DNA from: Chrysochromulina tobinii
Lineage: Eukaryota; Haptophyta; Prymnesiales; Chrysochromulinaceae
Direction: 5' to 3'
Assembly (NCBI GenBank): GCA_001275005.1
Contig: JWZX01002711.1
Coordinates: forward strand, 1 to 41,087
DNA: 41,087 bases
Made by a program: the position numbers and the translations under genes. Shown one piece after another: positions 18,990 to 29,181 of the stretch; the first letter of the stretch is position 1, and the number at the start of each line of letters is the position of its first letter. Below the pieces are notes generated by a model. The model was not told where the DNA came from. It did not search any database and worked only from the letters and a program-made list of their open reading frames with translations.

Positions 18990-19610
18990 ATGATTGCCGC
19001 TCTCGCCCTCCAGACCACCGCCTTCCAGATGCCGGCCCTCAAGGCCCCGACGCGCGCCATGGGCGCCTCCATGGGCTTCAAGGAGGGCGACATTGGCGTC
19101 CTCCCGCCGCTGGGCGTCTTTGACCCGCTGGGCCTCATCTCGTCGCGCGACATGCAGCGCTACGAGATTATGGAGATCAAGCACGGCCGCGCGGCCATGA
19201 TGGGCTTCCTCCATGTCATCCTGGTCCAGGGCGGCGCGCGCTTCCCGGGCTACCTGTCCACGTCGGCGGGCCTCAAGTTCGCCGATGTCCCCAGCGGCTG
19301 CTTCGAGTCGCTCGAGGCGCTCCCCACGGCGGCCTGGCTGCAGATCATGACGGTCACTTGCATGATGGAGTCGGGCTACTTCCTCTTCGAGGCGCAGGAC
19401 CCCAAGGGCGAGCCCGGCAACATTGGCGGCGAGGCCTGGGTGCGCTACGACGACCCTGCGACGAAGGCTTTCAAGCTTAACATTGAGCGCCAGAACGGCC
19501 GCGCGGCGATGATGGGCATCACCGGCTGCCTGGTCCACGAGCTCCTCGGTGTCAACGCCCTTTACCCGACGGGTGGCCTGGGCGGCGCGGCCCCGCCCAC
19601 CATTTTCTAA
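18990..19610 (+). CDS. fucoxanthin-chlorophyll a/c-binding light-harvesting protein
   Basis: A 206-residue plastid antenna protein in one exon that binds chlorophylls and fucoxanthin-type carotenoids in the thylakoid membrane. Helix 1 has EIMEIKHGRAAMMGFLHVIL (E and H ligands with the GRAAM core), helix 2 is WLQIMTVTCMMESGYFLFEA, and helix 3 has NIERQNGRAAMMGITGCLVH. The C-terminus GGLGGAAPPTIF is typical of the family. The N-terminus MIAALALQTTAFQMPALKAP is a signal-plus-transit type presequence with an AF motif near the expected signal cleavage site, as in secondary red-lineage plastids. The start is the ATG at 18990, whose CAAAATG context is good; upstream in-frame sequence does not resemble the family. 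Strong codon bias suggests high expression. Confidence 0.95.
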   Translation: MIAALALQTTAFQMPALKAPTRAMGASMGFKEGDIGVLPPLGVFDPLGLISSRDMQRYEIMEIKHGRAAMMGFLHVILVQGGARFPGYLSTSAGLKFADVPSGCFESLEALPTAAWLQIMTVTCMMESGYFLFEAQDPKGEPGNIGGEAWVRYDDPATKAFKLNIERQNGRAAMMGITGCLVHELLGVNALYPTGGLGGAAPPTIF

Positions 19611-20077
19611 GCGGCGATGGAACGCGATCGATAGGATCGCGCGTGCGTCAACACGCGCGCTAGTGGCTCGAGAGTGATGAGTCCCACGACTGTGTGTACC
19701 AGAGGAGGCGGACCGGAGTGGCGAGTACGTTTGTGCTTGGTCCATCGCGCATGCACTCATATTCATATTCAAAGTCCATTTTTCACGCCGATCATCCCCT
19801 CAGGTCCCGATCGGGAGTCGGAACTTTGGTCCGGAACGTTACGTACTGAAAACGGTGACCCACTGACCCTGAGCCTGAGGGCAGACCACGGCGCTTTACG
19901 GTGACGCTACGTGTGCTGTGGGGCCCAGAGTAAGAGTCCGATTGAACTTCCGAGAACGTCCTCCGGCGTAGGTCCTCGCCACTAGTCTCTAGTGGCTGGC
20001 GGTCCCTGACCTGAGCTGGAGCCGTAGCAGCATATTGCTCTGAGCGGGATGCTTGGCAGGCAGTGTACTGCCCCTAC
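19611..20077. other. convergent 3' intergenic region
   Basis: It lies between the light-harvesting gene (+) and the methyltransferase-like gene (-). No gene or notable repeat. Confidence 0.5.
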
Positions 20078-21208
20078 TCAGTGGACCTCTACCGCTGGGC
20101 TCGACTCCAGCGCTGTATCGAGCGGAGCAGGCGAGGGAGGCGGCGGGACGGGAGTGCTGCTCGAGTGGCCGACTGTCGCGACGGCGCTCACAGCAGCACG
20201 CAGCATGGGCGGGAGCGTCTCGGCTCCAGGGCGCAAGCACCAGGTGCGATCAAACTGGCCCTCCCAGTTCGGAACATCTTGGAAGCCCTCGACTACCTCG
20301 GATAGCAGCGCGGGGCGCCACGGGCCCGCCCAAAAGGAGGTCGACCCCGTAACCCCGCCACGGCTCTCGCCTACGAAGAGGATGGGCAGGCCGCGCTCAA
20401 TGCAATGCTCGGCGACCAGCCGATCCTCGCCGTGTGCCATCGATGTGGCTGCGGCGGCGGCCGCGGCCGCCGCCGCTCGTGCAGACTCCGATTCGGATAC
20501 ACATTGCGCCGGCACCTCGGCGCAGAGCGCCGGCGGTGCTGTTGTCGCCGCGGCCGCGGCCATGGGCGTGGCGCCCTCTGACCACCACGACCAGAAGACG
20601 GCGCTCGGCTCCAGTTTCCGCACCGCGTCAAGCGCGGCAAGCTCGAGCGGCTGCGACACCGCCGTCTCGCGCAAGGTGACGTCCGTCGCCACCCACTGCG
20701 CATTCCACCAAGGACGAGCGAGGGAGGGACGCGCGGAGGTGAGTGTGGCGTACTGAAACGAGGGCGCGGTTCAAAGGCAGCCGCGCACATCAAACCCACG
20801 TGCACGCATCGGTGCAGCGAGCGTATTCTCGCCCGCACACACCTCAAGCACGCGCTTGCCTTGCAGCCCAAGGGTCGTCAGAAAGGCAGCGACTCCGTCT
20901 ATCCACTCGGTGGTGAAGACGGCCCATGAGACCTTGCTCGTGAAGAGGAACCGCAGGATGGATGGCAACTTCTTTTTTGAGGACAGGGCGCGTACGACCT
21001 CCGACTCAGCGTCACCCACGATGGCACCCGAGAGGAGGCGCATTGCCATTGCGTGGCTCAGCTGCCCTCTGCGGGCGAGATCAAGGAGGGGCTCGCAAAG
21101 CTCCTGCAAGAGTTCACCGCGCGTCGGTTCGCCCTTCGTAATCGCACGCTTTCTCAACGCCTGCAGTCCGACGAGCGACAGCACCATTGCGGTAGCAGAC
21201 TCAGCCAT
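20078..21208 (-). CDS. SAM-dependent methyltransferase-like protein
   Basis: Two exons, 21208-20789 and 20695-20078, phase 0, 345 residues. The join gives GKRVLEVCAGENTLAAPMRA then RGFDWVATDVTLR: a Rossmann motif I (LEVCAGxxxLA) followed by the acidic end of strand 2 (ATD), typical of class I methyltransferases. Further on: KLEPSAVFWSWWS, an Ala-rich low-complexity stretch, ERGLPILFVGESRGGVTGS and DVPNWEGQFDRTWCLRP. An N-terminal helical region of about 100 residues precedes the fold. The intron is 93 nt (donor GTGCGC, acceptor GCGCAG). The start is the ATG at 21208. No target can be assigned. The C-terminal Pro/Ser tail is likely unstructured. It is divergent from the NHL gene. Confidence 0.7.
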
Positions 21209-21481
21209 TGTTCGGCAGTCGGAGGGCAAGGAGACTACAATGAGTCGGGAGTCGTCGGAAGGCCGCGAAAGTTACGCCGGCGTCTGCATGAAACGGTGCT
21301 GGATCGCAACCAGAACCTCGCTTGGTCCCCCTCGAAGACTCTTGTTTTTTTCAGAAAACGACCTAAGTTAGAACCGCGGCATTTTGGGACATCGGCCGTC
21401 TCTATCATTAGTGGGCCTCAAAGCCCTCTGGTCATTTTCGCGGGTGAGAGGAGAGCCGGCTGAGCAGATCCAGAGGGCGGG

Positions 21482-23092
21482 ATGGCTGACCCATTGGACA
21501 ATACGGATCCGCTGGACAGCTCGTCGCCAGCGCCAGCTCCTTCCAAAAAGACGGTCGGAAAAAGGGAAGGAAAAGGCTTCTTGCTCTCATCGCGCAAAGC
21601 TCCAACGGACGAGGCGGAGGCGGAGGATGAGTGGACGAGGGTGCCGTCGCCGGAACTCATGGGCGAGGAGGAGGCGGATGGTGCCGATGAGCCCTCGACG
21701 CCAAAGGGCAAGCTGAAGGCGAAGAAGAAGGTGGGGAAAAAGGAGAAGAAAAGCAAGGGATCAGCGACGACGCCAAAGGCAAAGAAGGGCAGCAGTGAGT
21801 TAGGCGAGGCGTCGCCGGAGACGACGCCGCCGAAGAAGGGCGTACCTTCAGGCGCAGAAGGTATGATCAGCCGCCGGCCGGGCGGCCTCAACCACTTTTT
21901 CGACGACGACGAGGAGGAGGAGGTCGAGCTGCCAGACGAGCCAGAGGCCGCTGGCAGTCCTGCTCGCAAGGTATCGTCTCCAAGTCCGGCTACGCCGGAG
22001 CCGGAGGCGATCCCGAGGACGTGGGGATCACTGAAAGAGCGCCTGCCCCCCGCGAGCATGGCGCCCGTCGAGGTCAAGCGAAGGCCGGCCTCTCGCCTCG
22101 TGCGCGCGCTCACGCGATCGAGAAAGGCAGAGCCGTTGATCTTCGAGCCGAGGGCAAAGCTCGCGTACTACGGCTCGATTGGCGGCGGGTTCGGCACGCC
22201 GCGCATTGGCTTCGCGCCAGGCCAGTTCAATACGCCCACCTGGATGGCCACGCAGGACTCTGGCACGCTCGTGGTCTCATCTACTTTTGCGCATGAGGTG
22301 CAGGTCCTCACTCCACGTGGCGCGCCGTACGCTGTGATCACCGAGTTCATGGGCGTGAGCTTGCACGACCCTCAGGGTATCGCGATCCACCACGATCAGA
22401 TGTTCATCGCCGATGGCGGCAACGGGCGCATTCTCAAGTACCAGCGCGACACGCGAGGCATTTTTCAACCCATCCTCGCGACACAGACCGGTCTGATGGA
22501 CCTTCCACAAGGCCTGGCGTACGACGATGCGGGCAAGAACTCGCTGCTGTTCGTCGTGTGCGGCCGCATGAACCGCGTGCACGTGCTCGACGCGGGCTCG
22601 CTGCGCCGCCTCTTCAGCTTCGGCGGCGAGACCGAGCCGGACCCACGAGCTGGCAAGAAACTGCCGGTGAGTTGCCTGAACGACCCGACGTGCATCGCTA
22701 TCTACAACCCGCCTGAGATGGCGCTCGACGCGCCGGGCGTCTTTGGTGGGCGGGCGCGCAAGCTCGCGTACGTGACGGACACGGAAAACGACCGGCTCGC
22801 CGTCTTCTCGATGGACGGCGACTTTGTCGCCGCCGTGGGCAGGAACGGGCGCATGCCTGGTGAGTTCGTCGAGCCGCTCGGCCTTTGCATCCGCGACCAG
22901 CAGCTGTTCGTAGCCGAGGGTGGCCGCGGCATCGGCGGCCGGCTGCAGGTGCTGCAACCTGACGGCACGCCGCTGCTAGTGCTGCCCGCGCCGACGGGAG
23001 GCCGGCTCGTTGGCGTGCACTGGCATGAGTCGCGCCTTTACGTGAGCGAGATCGAGGCACACAGGTTGCATTCCTTCAAAATCGTCGCCTGA
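21482..23092 (+). CDS. NHL-repeat beta-propeller protein with disordered Lys-rich N-terminus
   Basis: A 536-residue protein in one exon. Residues 1-210 are charged and disordered: Ser/Pro, Lys-rich blocks (KAKKKVGKKEKKSKG) and an acidic DDDEEEEVELPDEPE run. Residues 225-536 form repeated NHL-type blades, seen as HDPQGIAIHHDQMFIADGGN with GRILKY, LPQGLAYDDAGKNSLLFV with RVHVLD, YVTDTENDRLAVFSMDG, and EPLGLCIRDQQLFVAEGG. NHL propellers usually bind proteins or RNA. No RING, B-box or other catalytic domain is fused. The Lys-rich tail may be a nuclear or nucleolar signal. The start is the first ATG, preceded by a gene-free 270-bp region shared with the divergent methyltransferase-like gene. Confidence 0.8.
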   Translation: MADPLDNTDPLDSSSPAPAPSKKTVGKREGKGFLLSSRKAPTDEAEAEDEWTRVPSPELMGEEEADGADEPSTPKGKLKAKKKVGKKEKKSKGSATTPKAKKGSSELGEASPETTPPKKGVPSGAEGMISRRPGGLNHFFDDDEEEEVELPDEPEAAGSPARKVSSPSPATPEPEAIPRTWGSLKERLPPASMAPVEVKRRPASRLVRALTRSRKAEPLIFEPRAKLAYYGSIGGGFGTPRIGFAPGQFNTPTWMATQDSGTLVVSSTFAHEVQVLTPRGAPYAVITEFMGVSLHDPQGIAIHHDQMFIADGGNGRILKYQRDTRGIFQPILATQTGLMDLPQGLAYDDAGKNSLLFVVCGRMNRVHVLDAGSLRRLFSFGGETEPDPRAGKKLPVSCLNDPTCIAIYNPPEMALDAPGVFGGRARKLAYVTDTENDRLAVFSMDGDFVAAVGRNGRMPGEFVEPLGLCIRDQQLFVAEGGRGIGGRLQVLQPDGTPLLVLPAPTGGRLVGVHWHESRLYVSEIEAHRLHSFKIVA

Positions 23093-23966
23093 GCCGCCAC
23101 CTGCCACCTGCCGGAGCGCGACGCCGGGACGCTCGTGCGCGCGCCCAGACACTCATACATCCGCACGCTCCCGGCGGGTCTGGGCGTCATGCCGTGTGAC
23201 GCGTGCGCGTGTGCATGTCCTGTGGGGTCCTGTGGAAGCCGTGCCAAAACGGTCTGCGCTTTTGCGCTTCTGAGTTCTCCGGCACGTCGTCCTAGGTGGC
23301 GCCACGGGACGGCTCAGACGGGAGGCGGAGGGGTTTCATTCGCGGTGTCCACACGGAGTGTCAGCTGATATTTCAGATTCGCGCACACCCGAACCCGACC
23401 TCCGACTGCTTTGTGCTTAGTGGCGCTTACGGTGCTTTCACGCGCATTGATTCAACCCCCGCGCCCCGGGCCCGGCCTCATGCCCGGCCTACACCCGCCG
23501 ACGCGCAAGCCCAAGCGCGGAACGATACCCGACCGGCCGGATCGTCGATCGAGGCATCTGGCATCGAGCCCAGCCGGCGTGCCGCGCCCGATGTCGATCC
23601 GATGTGGCAACTGGCATGTGCGATTAATGGGTCCCCTAACGCGAGTTTTCGCACCGTGGCACCGAGCCGCGCTACCCGACCGAGCCGTCCCCGGACGGCG
23701 GCTCGGCAGCCGGGCTAAAGCCGGGCACGGCACGAGGACGAGCCACGACGCTTCGTAGGTTCGTTGTCGCTTCCTACGCCCGGTATGGACTATGGTGGTT
23801 GGTGCGTTGCGCTATGCGCTAAAATGGGCGCATGGCGCGCACATGATGGCGCACCTCCTGTGGCTGCCTTCGGTTACACTCTAACAACTTAAAGTTATAC
23901 TTTTCAACGGTTCACGGACCAACGCGCCGCAACCGCGCCTAAGTTTTCATCATTGCGCGATCGTGT
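23093..23966. other. convergent intergenic region
   Basis: About 870 bp between the 3' ends of the NHL (+) and DUF2252 (-) genes. Short overlapping open frames only; no domain, RNA gene or strong repeat recognised. Confidence 0.5.
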
Positions 23967-25721
23967 TCATGGCACGGGGGGCTGGGGCTGCGGAACCACG
24001 GTTTGTTCCGAGCAATCCCTTTTCGCGCCTTGCGCCGGCAGCGCGCCATTTTCCATTTTCAAGTCGAAGCTGTCGGCCTCGTTGAAGGCGGAGAGCGGGG
24101 AGCCCTTGTCGACCCAATCCTTGAAGCACTCAAAGTCGAGGAGCACCTGCTTTCGGTAGGCGGCCGCTGTGCGCGCCACCGCCGCACCCCACTGTGCGCG
24201 TGCTTCGGTTGAGGAGAGCGCGGCGCCGATGACGTCTTTGAACCGCACGGGCGCGTTGCCGACCGTGGCACGCACGTGGGAGGTGGCGGTGACGCCCGCG
24301 ACCTCGCGCACCGTCGCCTCGTAATTGGCCGGATCGAGGGTGCCGAAGTCGAGGCTGGCCTTCCAGGGCGAGCGCTGTCGCACCGAGTGCACCGCGCCGC
24401 GGATGGTCACGTAGCCGGTGTACGGGTCGGTGTAGCTGGTCAGACGGCGCTGCGCCTCGATGACGCGCGATCCTTCGTTGACGAAGAGGGTCTCATACCA
24501 GGGCCAGTCCTGCTCGGAGAGGACCGCTCGCACCGCGGGCGTGGGGACGAATTTCACGTCGAGGATCACGCCGTCGATCGGATCAGTCTTGAGGACCTGG
24601 TTGACGAGGGTATCCGTGCCGGCGATCAGCACGTAGTAGCGGCTGACGCCAAAAGAACCGTCACCCGAGCCGACGCGCTTCGCCACGTCAAGCACCTTGA
24701 AGTCGTCATCGTTCCACTCCTTCGCCATCCATCCTATCTTCTGGAGTGTCGCGCCGTACATGCGCTTCCCCATGGCGCGCTCGATCTCCTGGCGGAGATC
24801 GGGCGAGACCTTCTCAAGTTTCGTTGACTCATCAATAAAGAAGTGACGCTTTCCGTCATCGCCTTTGATGGTGAACTTGTTCAGCTGCTTGTGCACCGAC
24901 TCCTGGCTCATCACGTCCTCAAGGAACTGCTTCAACTCGACCGCCTGCTTGCCCACATTCGCCGCTGTCAGCTCGTGCAGCAGCGCGTCCTCGTTGTTCA
25001 AGTATCCCTTGACCTTCCCCACATACTCGTCGGTGAACGCGACGACGGCCTTCGCGGCATCCTCATAGCTGAGCCCGTTGGTGATCGCGTGGTCGAAGAT
25101 CGAGACAGCCACGCGCCAAATGTCGATTTGGAAGTCGTAGATCACTGCTTCGTCGAAGTCGTTGACGCTGAAGACGACCTCGCCGTGCCGATTCTTCCAT
25201 GCACCAAAGTTGGAGAGGTGCTGGTCCCCTGTGATCCACGTCCACGTGCTCGTGCGGCTGAGCGGCGAGCCATCGGCGAGTCGCGCCGAAGGTACTATCT
25301 TTGTCAAGTTGAACTCACCCCAGCCCTTGGTCACAAAGTCTTCCCAGAAGAGGTAGGCGACGCCACGGTAATAGTAGTTGGCATCTGTGGACTGCAGCGC
25401 GAACTGCTCCTGGAGCGTCTTCAGCGACTTTCCAAAATTTCTCGTGATGGTGCGCTCGATGACGTGCTCGCAGCGCTTCTGCGCTTGGGGCTTCTGGGGA
25501 TCAATTTTGGCGTCATCGTCGAGAATCTGGGTGAGGCCATAAGCATAGACTGACAATTGAGGTGGCTGTGACGTCAAGGTGCGAACCAGAAGCGCGCCCG
25601 AGCCAAAGACGAGGAACCCCACCGTAGCCAGTGCCACCATCCTGAGACTCCTCGACCGACCGCCGCCGCCGCCATCTAGCAGCGACGTGCGCGCTTCTTC
25701 CGGATCTGCGTAGCCCAGCAT
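23967..25721 (-). CDS. DUF2252-family protein, single-pass membrane anchored
   Basis: A 584-residue protein in one exon. After a short N-terminus with a poly-Gly patch, a hydrophobic helix (MVALATVGFLVFGSGALLV, about residues 28-46) should anchor it, with the bulk beyond the membrane. The core shows DUF2252 hallmarks: YYYRGVAYLFWEDF, ITGDQHLSNFGAWKNRHGE (GDxHxxNFG at about 165-173) and VNDFDEAVIYDFQIDIWRVA. GDxHxxN plus a following Asp resembles the catalytic loop of kinase-like aminoglycoside phosphotransferases, so a phosphotransferase role is possible but unproven. Later motifs include VGSGDGSFGVSRYYVLIAG and ILDVKFVP. The start is the ATG at 25721; the in-frame region before it begins with a non-ATG codon. 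The family is best known from bacteria. Confidence 0.85.
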   Translation of the reverse strand: MLGYADPEEARTSLLDGGGGGRSRSLRMVALATVGFLVFGSGALLVRTLTSQPPQLSVYAYGLTQILDDDAKIDPQKPQAQKRCEHVIERTITRNFGKSLKTLQEQFALQSTDANYYYRGVAYLFWEDFVTKGWGEFNLTKIVPSARLADGSPLSRTSTWTWITGDQHLSNFGAWKNRHGEVVFSVNDFDEAVIYDFQIDIWRVAVSIFDHAITNGLSYEDAAKAVVAFTDEYVGKVKGYLNNEDALLHELTAANVGKQAVELKQFLEDVMSQESVHKQLNKFTIKGDDGKRHFFIDESTKLEKVSPDLRQEIERAMGKRMYGATLQKIGWMAKEWNDDDFKVLDVAKRVGSGDGSFGVSRYYVLIAGTDTLVNQVLKTDPIDGVILDVKFVPTPAVRAVLSEQDWPWYETLFVNEGSRVIEAQRRLTSYTDPYTGYVTIRGAVHSVRQRSPWKASLDFGTLDPANYEATVREVAGVTATSHVRATVGNAPVRFKDVIGAALSSTEARAQWGAAVARTAAAYRKQVLLDFECFKDWVDKGSPLSAFNEADSFDLKMENGALPAQGAKRDCSEQTVVPQPQPPVP

Positions 25722-26077
25722 CCCAATGCTGGAATTTTTGGTCCTGCCTGCCTCTCTCACTGCACGCACCCAGTGACACCAGTGGTCCAGCGTTAGGGGC
25801 GGGCGGGCAGAGCGGCGGCACCCGGACCGATATCAAAGTTCGTCAACGAGTTTGAACGAGTTCCTGATAACAGTGTGGAGTCGCGCGGTCCAAGGAGACA
25901 AACATGTTTGCCGAATGGGCGCGTAGCGGACGCGCGGCGCGGTCGTGCATCGTCGGACGTCGCGCACAGCGCCCTCACAGGGACAGCCTGTCAGGGTGAG
26001 GGTCGCGGCAGTACGCTGGCCCCTGGTCGGGTGAAGAAGATCCGATTTTTAACGTAAATGATGCATGCTCGCACTTG
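25722..26077. other. intergenic, no gene seen
   Basis: Upstream of the DUF2252 gene and downstream of the CFAP97-like gene. It contains a 12-bp palindrome CAAACATGTTTG near 25901. No gene supported. Confidence 0.45.
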
Positions 26078-26632
26078 CTACTTGTCACCGTCCTCCTCAA
26101 CCTCATCCTGATCCTGCCCAGCACCACCACTCGCTTTAGCTTTGCGCCCGCCTGCAATCAACGCGATCTCAGAGGGTGAGGCCAATTTTGGCTTAGCCGT
26201 TCGGATGTGGCGGCGTAGGACCACGTTCTCCTTTTCAATATTCGCCTGGATTCGTCGCCGTGCGGCCGCAGTTCCCAGGGCAGCTCGCCCGGCACTCTGC
26301 GCAAGCTCGCGATGCTTCGCCAACTTCCTGGAAGTGCCCCGCATCAGATCATGCATGCGTTGAGCGTGGGATAGCTGCTCGAGCCGAACCTCCACGGCTA
26401 CTCCGGCCGATCCTCCACGGCTGTAAAGAGTGGCTCGGGGCCCGTGCGTAGGAGCACGGGGCGCCGGCTTTGGAAGGGAAGGCGCCTTCCACGGTGCCGC
26501 GGAGGCTGCTGCGCTCATCGGCCTCTGTGTAATGCTTGCGTAGTGCTTCCCTTGCGTAATACTCTTCAAGCGCTCGAGATGTAACTCGCGCTCGCGGGCC
26601 CGGGCGGCAGCCTCAATGTGGCGGAGCGGCAT
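26078..26632 (-). CDS. CFAP97-domain-like protein (possible)
   Basis: A 184-residue, very basic, helical protein in one exon. Near the C-terminus RRRIQANIEKENVVLRRHI then RTAKPKLASPSE matches the pattern of the CFAP97/Hemingway domain (I-x-x-E-N-x-x-L-x-x-R-I/L ... K-P), found in sperm and ciliary proteins. An earlier R-rich helix (HLERLKSITQGKHYASITQ) precedes a Pro/Ala linker. The acidic tail is DQDEVEEDGDK. The start is the ATG at 26632 (MPLRHIEAAARARERE); the frame continues upstream only from a GTG. The likeness is one short motif, so this is a suggestion. A second ciliary gene (CFAP57) in the window makes a flagellate host consistent. Confidence 0.5.
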   Translation of the reverse strand: MPLRHIEAAARARERELHLERLKSITQGKHYASITQRPMSAAASAAPWKAPSLPKPAPRAPTHGPRATLYSRGGSAGVAVEVRLEQLSHAQRMHDLMRGTSRKLAKHRELAQSAGRAALGTAAARRRIQANIEKENVVLRRHIRTAKPKLASPSEIALIAGGRKAKASGGAGQDQDEVEEDGDK

Positions 26633-26985
26633 GGCGGCGGCCGACACCGCCGGATGCAGGACACCACACGACACAACGTAACAGGAATTGCGAGCACGCC
26701 CAAGGTGTGAACGAGTGCCTCAGTGGCAACAATTCGAGACGTCATGAGCACCGATCTCGCTCGGGCACTTTCCGTGGAATTCGTGGACTATGAATTAGTG
26801 GTTCCCTCAAACACGAGCCTTTTACATGGCCTCTTACCGGTACCTTAACCGGTACCTCAACGCTCAAGCCGCAGACTTGCCAAGACATCATCCGCCGCTC
26901 CCGGGGTTCCTTTAAGAGATTGAGTACCATGATCACATGTAGTATTTTGGCGCTGGCCGGTGTACATACATTCTACATTGTGAGA

Positions 26986-27100
26986 ATTCTTCCCCACCCC
27001 CGTTGGAACACCGGGAGGGAAGCCTCTGAGATTAACCGCCCGCGTGAAAATAGCGCGCGCGCGCGACCCGATAGGTTTTGGCCGGCGTACCCTTTTTTTT
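26986..27100. repeat. dispersed repeat, copy B (115 bp)
   Basis: The same element and orientation as 16237-16348, with two more bases in the GC tract, a changed base near the 3' end and one more T. No gene start lies directly beside it; the nearest is the CFAP97-like ATG 354 bp to the left. Confidence 0.9.
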
Positions 27101-28528
27101 GCGGATACCTTTGTTATTAGACCACCACAGATTGCCTCCTCCCCGTTCACACCGTCTATCGCGTACTCAGCATTCAGCGGCATCCACTCAGACTCACACT
27201 CGGAATCAACTCACGCCTTCGCACCACCGAGAGGGGTAGCAACACGGAGATTTCGGCAACCAATAGCAGATATAGGACGTGTGAAGGGGTGGCTCCACTG
27301 GCGTCTCCTCGGCGCGCTCATTACAGGAGACGCGCGGGCTGCCTACAGCCGGAGAATAGTGGCCCCTTCGTCCTCGCTACGGCCCCTATTTTTCTCGACC
27401 CGTGCAGCCCCGGCTCCTCTCTGTTGTGCTTGGGCAATCGAATCCCATCCAATCACCAATCAATCACTCGCTCATCAGCCCTGTCCCTCCGTACCGGTCC
27501 ACCACGTCCTCTCGTCCACCTCGCAACGGTCTCGCCGCGCTCCGCAAAAGAAAATGGGTCTGGAGGTTAGAGACATGCGACGGTGCCCTTTTGTCTTGGC
27601 ACCGCCCCACTCGGCTGCCGGTCTGAGTGTGGACCAGCTGCAAACGCTCGAGGCTACGCTAAGGCCGACTCTTGTCCTCCCCCTGCAGCTATTGACTGTG
27701 CTGCCCGTTACCGGCGCGGCAACGCTGTGCTGCCATTGACTGTGCAGCCAGTGACTGTCCATGTAGTAGAGCGTCCCGAGCCCGCCTACACACGTAGCCA
27801 CGTGGCGAAGCTGCGGCAAGGGTGATGACGGCCTTGGCTTTTTTGCTTGTCCGTGCGGCAGATATGCTGGCGATGGAGGCGGTAGAGATGGCGATGGCGG
27901 CGGCAGAGATGGCGAAGGCGGAGATGGGTTTGGTCGATGGTGGAGGTGGGCTTGGTCGATGGCAGATCCACCGGTGCAGAGCTTCGCAGAGGCTCTGCGT
28001 GCCCGCCCTGACTCTCGGAGTCAAGCGAGCACAGCAGACGCTGCGGTCGCCTGTCCACAAGCCGCAGCCGCTGCGCGCGGATGTCCACGGTCGCGTGCGA
28101 CGGTGCCGGCGTGAGGGAGGCCGACTCCATTGCAACATTCAAACTGACCTTTTTTTTGCGTCCGCGCGATGCGCGCGTCCTCCGCCCCGCTGCGGCCGGC
28201 TCCATCCAGGCGCGTCGGAGGACGGCGCCGCCTCCAACCATCTCTCCATTTGCCATCGACCTGCCCGCCCCTTTCGCCGCGCGCCTTGACGCGCGCTCGC
28301 TACGGAGGAGCTGCGCTCGGACTCCCAAGTCGGGCCAGCTCGTGCCCACGCAGCACGGATCGATGCGGCTGAGCGCGCGCGCGTGCTGTGCAGGTGCGGC
28401 GGCGAAGGCGCCGACGCAGCGCGTTGCGCGGGAGCGCGGCGCAACCGGCGCCGAATGTGGTGCCTCGGCCTGCGGCTTGACGCCCACGGAGGCAGCGGCG
28501 GCGGCTGCGGCGATGGAAGCCACTTGTG

Positions 28529-28559
28529 CTCGACACCGTCGTATTGCGACGGTGTCGAG
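28529..28559. repeat. perfect 13-bp stem hairpin
   Basis: CTCGACACCGTCG at 28529-28541 pairs perfectly with CGACGGTGTCGAG at 28547-28559 around a 5-nt loop TATTG. Not explained by any gene seen here. Confidence 0.8.
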
Positions 28560-28718
28560 TGCGTCTTTGCGTTCCCCAGCGGGGGCCCGCGCCATCGGGC
28601 GCGTCGGTGCACGCAGGTTCGATGCCGCCGGCGTCTCCAACGCCGCCCCGACGGGCACGGTAGCAAGGAAGCGCTGGCGCATGGCAAGGCGATGTTGGAC
28701 GGCATCCGAGCAGAATCG

Positions 28719-28806
28719 GGGGAGGCGACGATGGCGCGATTGTCTCCACGCGCCGCGCCCCGTCGTCTAGTCTCCACGCGCCGCGCCCCGCAATCGTCGC
28801 CTCCCC
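28719..28806. repeat. inverted repeat enclosing a 20-bp direct repeat
   Basis: The outer arms GGGAGGCGACGAT...TTG and CAATCGTCGCCTCCC are reverse complements (the left arm with a 7-bp insertion). Between them TCTCCACGCGCCGCGCCCCG occurs twice, at 28743-28762 and 28771-28790. Confidence 0.75.
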
Positions 28807-29181
28807 GCCTGGTGCGTGTGTGCGTAACCCACAGAGGCTGCTGCCTCGCACCGATGCCGGCGCGGCTGCGCGTGCGCCGCAGGCCTGCGCCCGCCGCCGA
28901 CCCGCCCGGCTGCGTGGGAGGCGTCCGTAGGTGGCGTCCGCGGTTTCCGCTGACCGGGACTGGGTGCAAGTTTTTGAGAAGGGAGACGAAAATAAAAGCG
29001 GGTCCCCAGCCCTCGCCCCCTGGGCCCATGTTAAAATGATAACCTAATGTGGGAAATAAAACTCTTTTAGATAGTTGTCCTTTTCCTTTTCCTTCGCTTT
29101 TTTCTTTAAATACCGGTAGGCGTCCTCGCTGAATTGTGCTCGCTTTTAGATTCCTTCGATCGAAGGAAATCGGCGATCAGA

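Larger units (their letters stand above)
26633..29181. other. 2.5-kb gene-poor, repeat- and hairpin-rich region
   Basis: Long GC-rich frames on both strands mirror each other and encode Arg/Ala/Pro-rich low-complexity sequence without domains, so I call none. It contains copy B of the 112-bp repeat (26986-27100), GATGGCGG-type purine repeats at 27870-27970, a perfect hairpin at 28529-28559, a composite inverted/direct repeat at 28719-28806, and an AT-rich patch at 29030-29110 just before the HET-like gene. TACCGGTA occurs near 26834 and ACCGGT near 26850 and 29113. Confidence 0.5.

Noticed and set aside
27786-29039. Long open frames on both strands
   Set aside because: They are Arg/Ala/Pro-rich, mirror each other in the GC-rich strand-symmetric region, and have no domain or plausible start context.
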